Source: Lachnospiraceae bacterium UBA3282
GTDB lineage: Bacteria; Bacillota; Clostridia; Lachnospirales; Lachnospiraceae
Assembly: GCA_002361735.1 (NCBI GenBank)
Contig: DETS01000021.1
Coordinates: 34,382 to 76,137 of the forward strand
Length of the DNA: 41,756 nucleotides
Direction of reading: 5' to 3'
The notes beneath the pieces are model-generated. The model saw only the letters and a program-made list of their open reading frames with translations, did no database searches and was not told where the DNA came from. The position numbers and the translations under genes were made by a program. Shown here in pieces: positions 40,862 through 41,756 of this stretch. Each line of letters opens with the position of its first letter. Position 1 is the first letter of the stretch.

Positions 40862-40918
40862 AATGGTTTCCTTTCTCTCACAGCCTGTTTCTCATGTCTC
40901 TGCACGGCTCATTGCTTA

Positions 40919-41755
40919 TCAAATATAGTTCATCAGATTTGTCTGCATGATCTTACCGGTTGCCATGAGCGCCGCATTGTAGGTCAATTCAGACGCCGTC
41001 AGTTCGACTGCCACTTCGGTGATATCAATGCCCTCGTTGTCCTGCTGAAGCTCCTTAAAAGTCGCCTGCTGGTTTGTCAGTCTGGTCTTGATCAGCTCCA
41101 GACGGCTGCCTCTCGTCGCACTGTCTGTCATCGCCACGCGGGAATCGTCCATGTATTTCTTATACTTCGTGATCTGATTCTCAAACTTGCTTTGAATCTG
41201 TTCACGGATATAGGCCTGCGCCTTTTCCCCGCCCTGGATTCGTTCAGACAGATCCTTGTACTCTTTGCTGTCCTCCGCAAACTCCTTTTGCTTCTCCTTC
41301 AGATTTGCGATCACCTTTTCGATATCCTCATATTCCTTTAAGTAATGATCGAAGTCATCCATATCACGCTGCACATCATGCACAAAAATCTCATCCGCGC
41401 GCGTATTGACCTGAATCTGCTGATTGTACCCTACATCGTAATAAATTTCCTGATCCCTGCCTTCATCACGCTGGGTATTATATGCCGTCTTACGCAATTC
41501 CAGATCTTTGCCTGGCGACGAGATCACCTTAGACTCCACGCAGTTGAAATAATGCACGGGATTGATATCGCCGTTCTGCCAGGTGGATTTATCATAATTG
41601 ATATGGAAGGACTCCTGCCCGTTAAAGGTCGCTTCGCTGAAATTCTCCTCATAGAACTTCCCGGAAAATACCAGTTCGCCGGTGCTTGGTATAAAGGCAA
41701 TTCCCGCACACGTGGGAGTATCACCCGCTATCGCCTTATAAGCCTGCTCCTGATC
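40919..41755 (-). CDS. flgL: Flagellar hook-associated protein 3, 5' end beyond the window
   Basis: The frame is open from the right edge to the stop at 40919, giving 278 residues of the C-terminal portion; an internal GTG at 41557 is not a true start, because coding continues upstream (for example AFIPSTGELVFSGKF and GQESFHINYDKSTWQ). The C-terminal region RGSRLELIKTRLTNQQATFK and the final TYNAALMATGKIMQTNLMNYI are the flagellin-like D0 helix of FlgL. It joins hook to filament. It is followed 57 bases later by fliW and csrA, and flgK should lie just outside the window. Confidence 0.9.
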   Translation of the reverse strand, partial: DQEQAYKAIAGDTPTCAGIAFIPSTGELVFSGKFYEENFSEATFNGQESFHINYDKSTWQNGDINPVHYFNCVESKVISSPGKDLELRKTAYNTQRDEGRDQEIYYDVGYNQQIQVNTRADEIFVHDVQRDMDDFDHYLKEYEDIEKVIANLKEKQKEFAEDSKEYKDLSERIQGGEKAQAYIREQIQSKFENQITKYKKYMDDSRVAMTDSATRGSRLELIKTRLTNQQATFKELQQDNEGIDITEVAVELTASELTYNAALMATGKIMQTNLMNYI

Positions 41756-41756
41756 C

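Noticed and set aside
41524..41724. 66-residue minus-strand ORF at the right edge
   Set aside because: Out of frame with flgL, which is open through the same region with sensible sequence.

Overview
The window looks like chromosome of a motile member of the Lachnospiraceae (Clostridia). The reasons are: a FliW/CsrA/flagellin module of the Firmicutes type, AddAB instead of RecBCD, Gram-positive lipoprotein signals on all ABC binding proteins, AGGAGG-type ribosome binding sites, and a two-component pair of the YesM/YesN type. Base composition is balanced (about half GC by eye) and most genes sit on the minus strand. I see no rRNA, tRNA, CRISPR array, transposase or phage gene.

Left part, minus strand (1-13.7 kb). 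At the edge is a truncated ABC exporter half-subunit with a degenerate catalytic site. Next to it is a sugar-uptake locus, which reads in transcription order: DHH phosphoesterase, a 51-residue ORF not previously marked, a membrane-anchored sugar-binding protein, a YesM-like sensor kinase, a YesN-like AraC-type response regulator, a second sugar-binding lipoprotein, then a ChvE-type binding lipoprotein, a GguA-type double ATPase and two different GguB-type permeases. This is best read as a sugar sensor feeding its own importer. The importer part is interrupted after chvE by hairpins that probably set a higher dose of binding protein.

Middle (13.8-25.5 kb). addB-addA (double-strand break repair), a lone plus-strand 63-residue gene with a near-perfect sigma-A promoter, and a sulfur amino acid locus: cysK, then metN-metI-metQ for methionine uptake. 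Several intergenic palindromes lie here, the largest being a 129-bp element between cysK and the next block.

Right part (25.7-41.8 kb). This is a flagellar filament region. Minus-strand filament genes (fliC; flaG-fliD-fliS-chaperone; flgL-fliW-csrA) are interleaved with two plus-strand glycosyltransferase blocks. Block 1 is a CgeB-like enzyme plus four tandem paralogous GT2 enzymes with TPR-like tails. Block 2 is a GT4-like enzyme, an unrecognised 326-residue protein and a second CgeB-like enzyme. By position, these are predicted to glycosylate flagellin.

The most interesting reading is regulatory. The fliC and flaG promoters both match the sigma-28 consensus (TAAA-N15-NCCGATAT) and both carry the same kind of internal dyad. 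Both leaders also contain small hairpins presenting A-N-GGA in a six-base loop, two in fliC and one in flaG, with the ribosome binding site inside a loop. These are textbook CsrA sites, and csrA and fliW are encoded 8 kb away in the same window. All family assignments come from reading motifs by eye; no database search was run.
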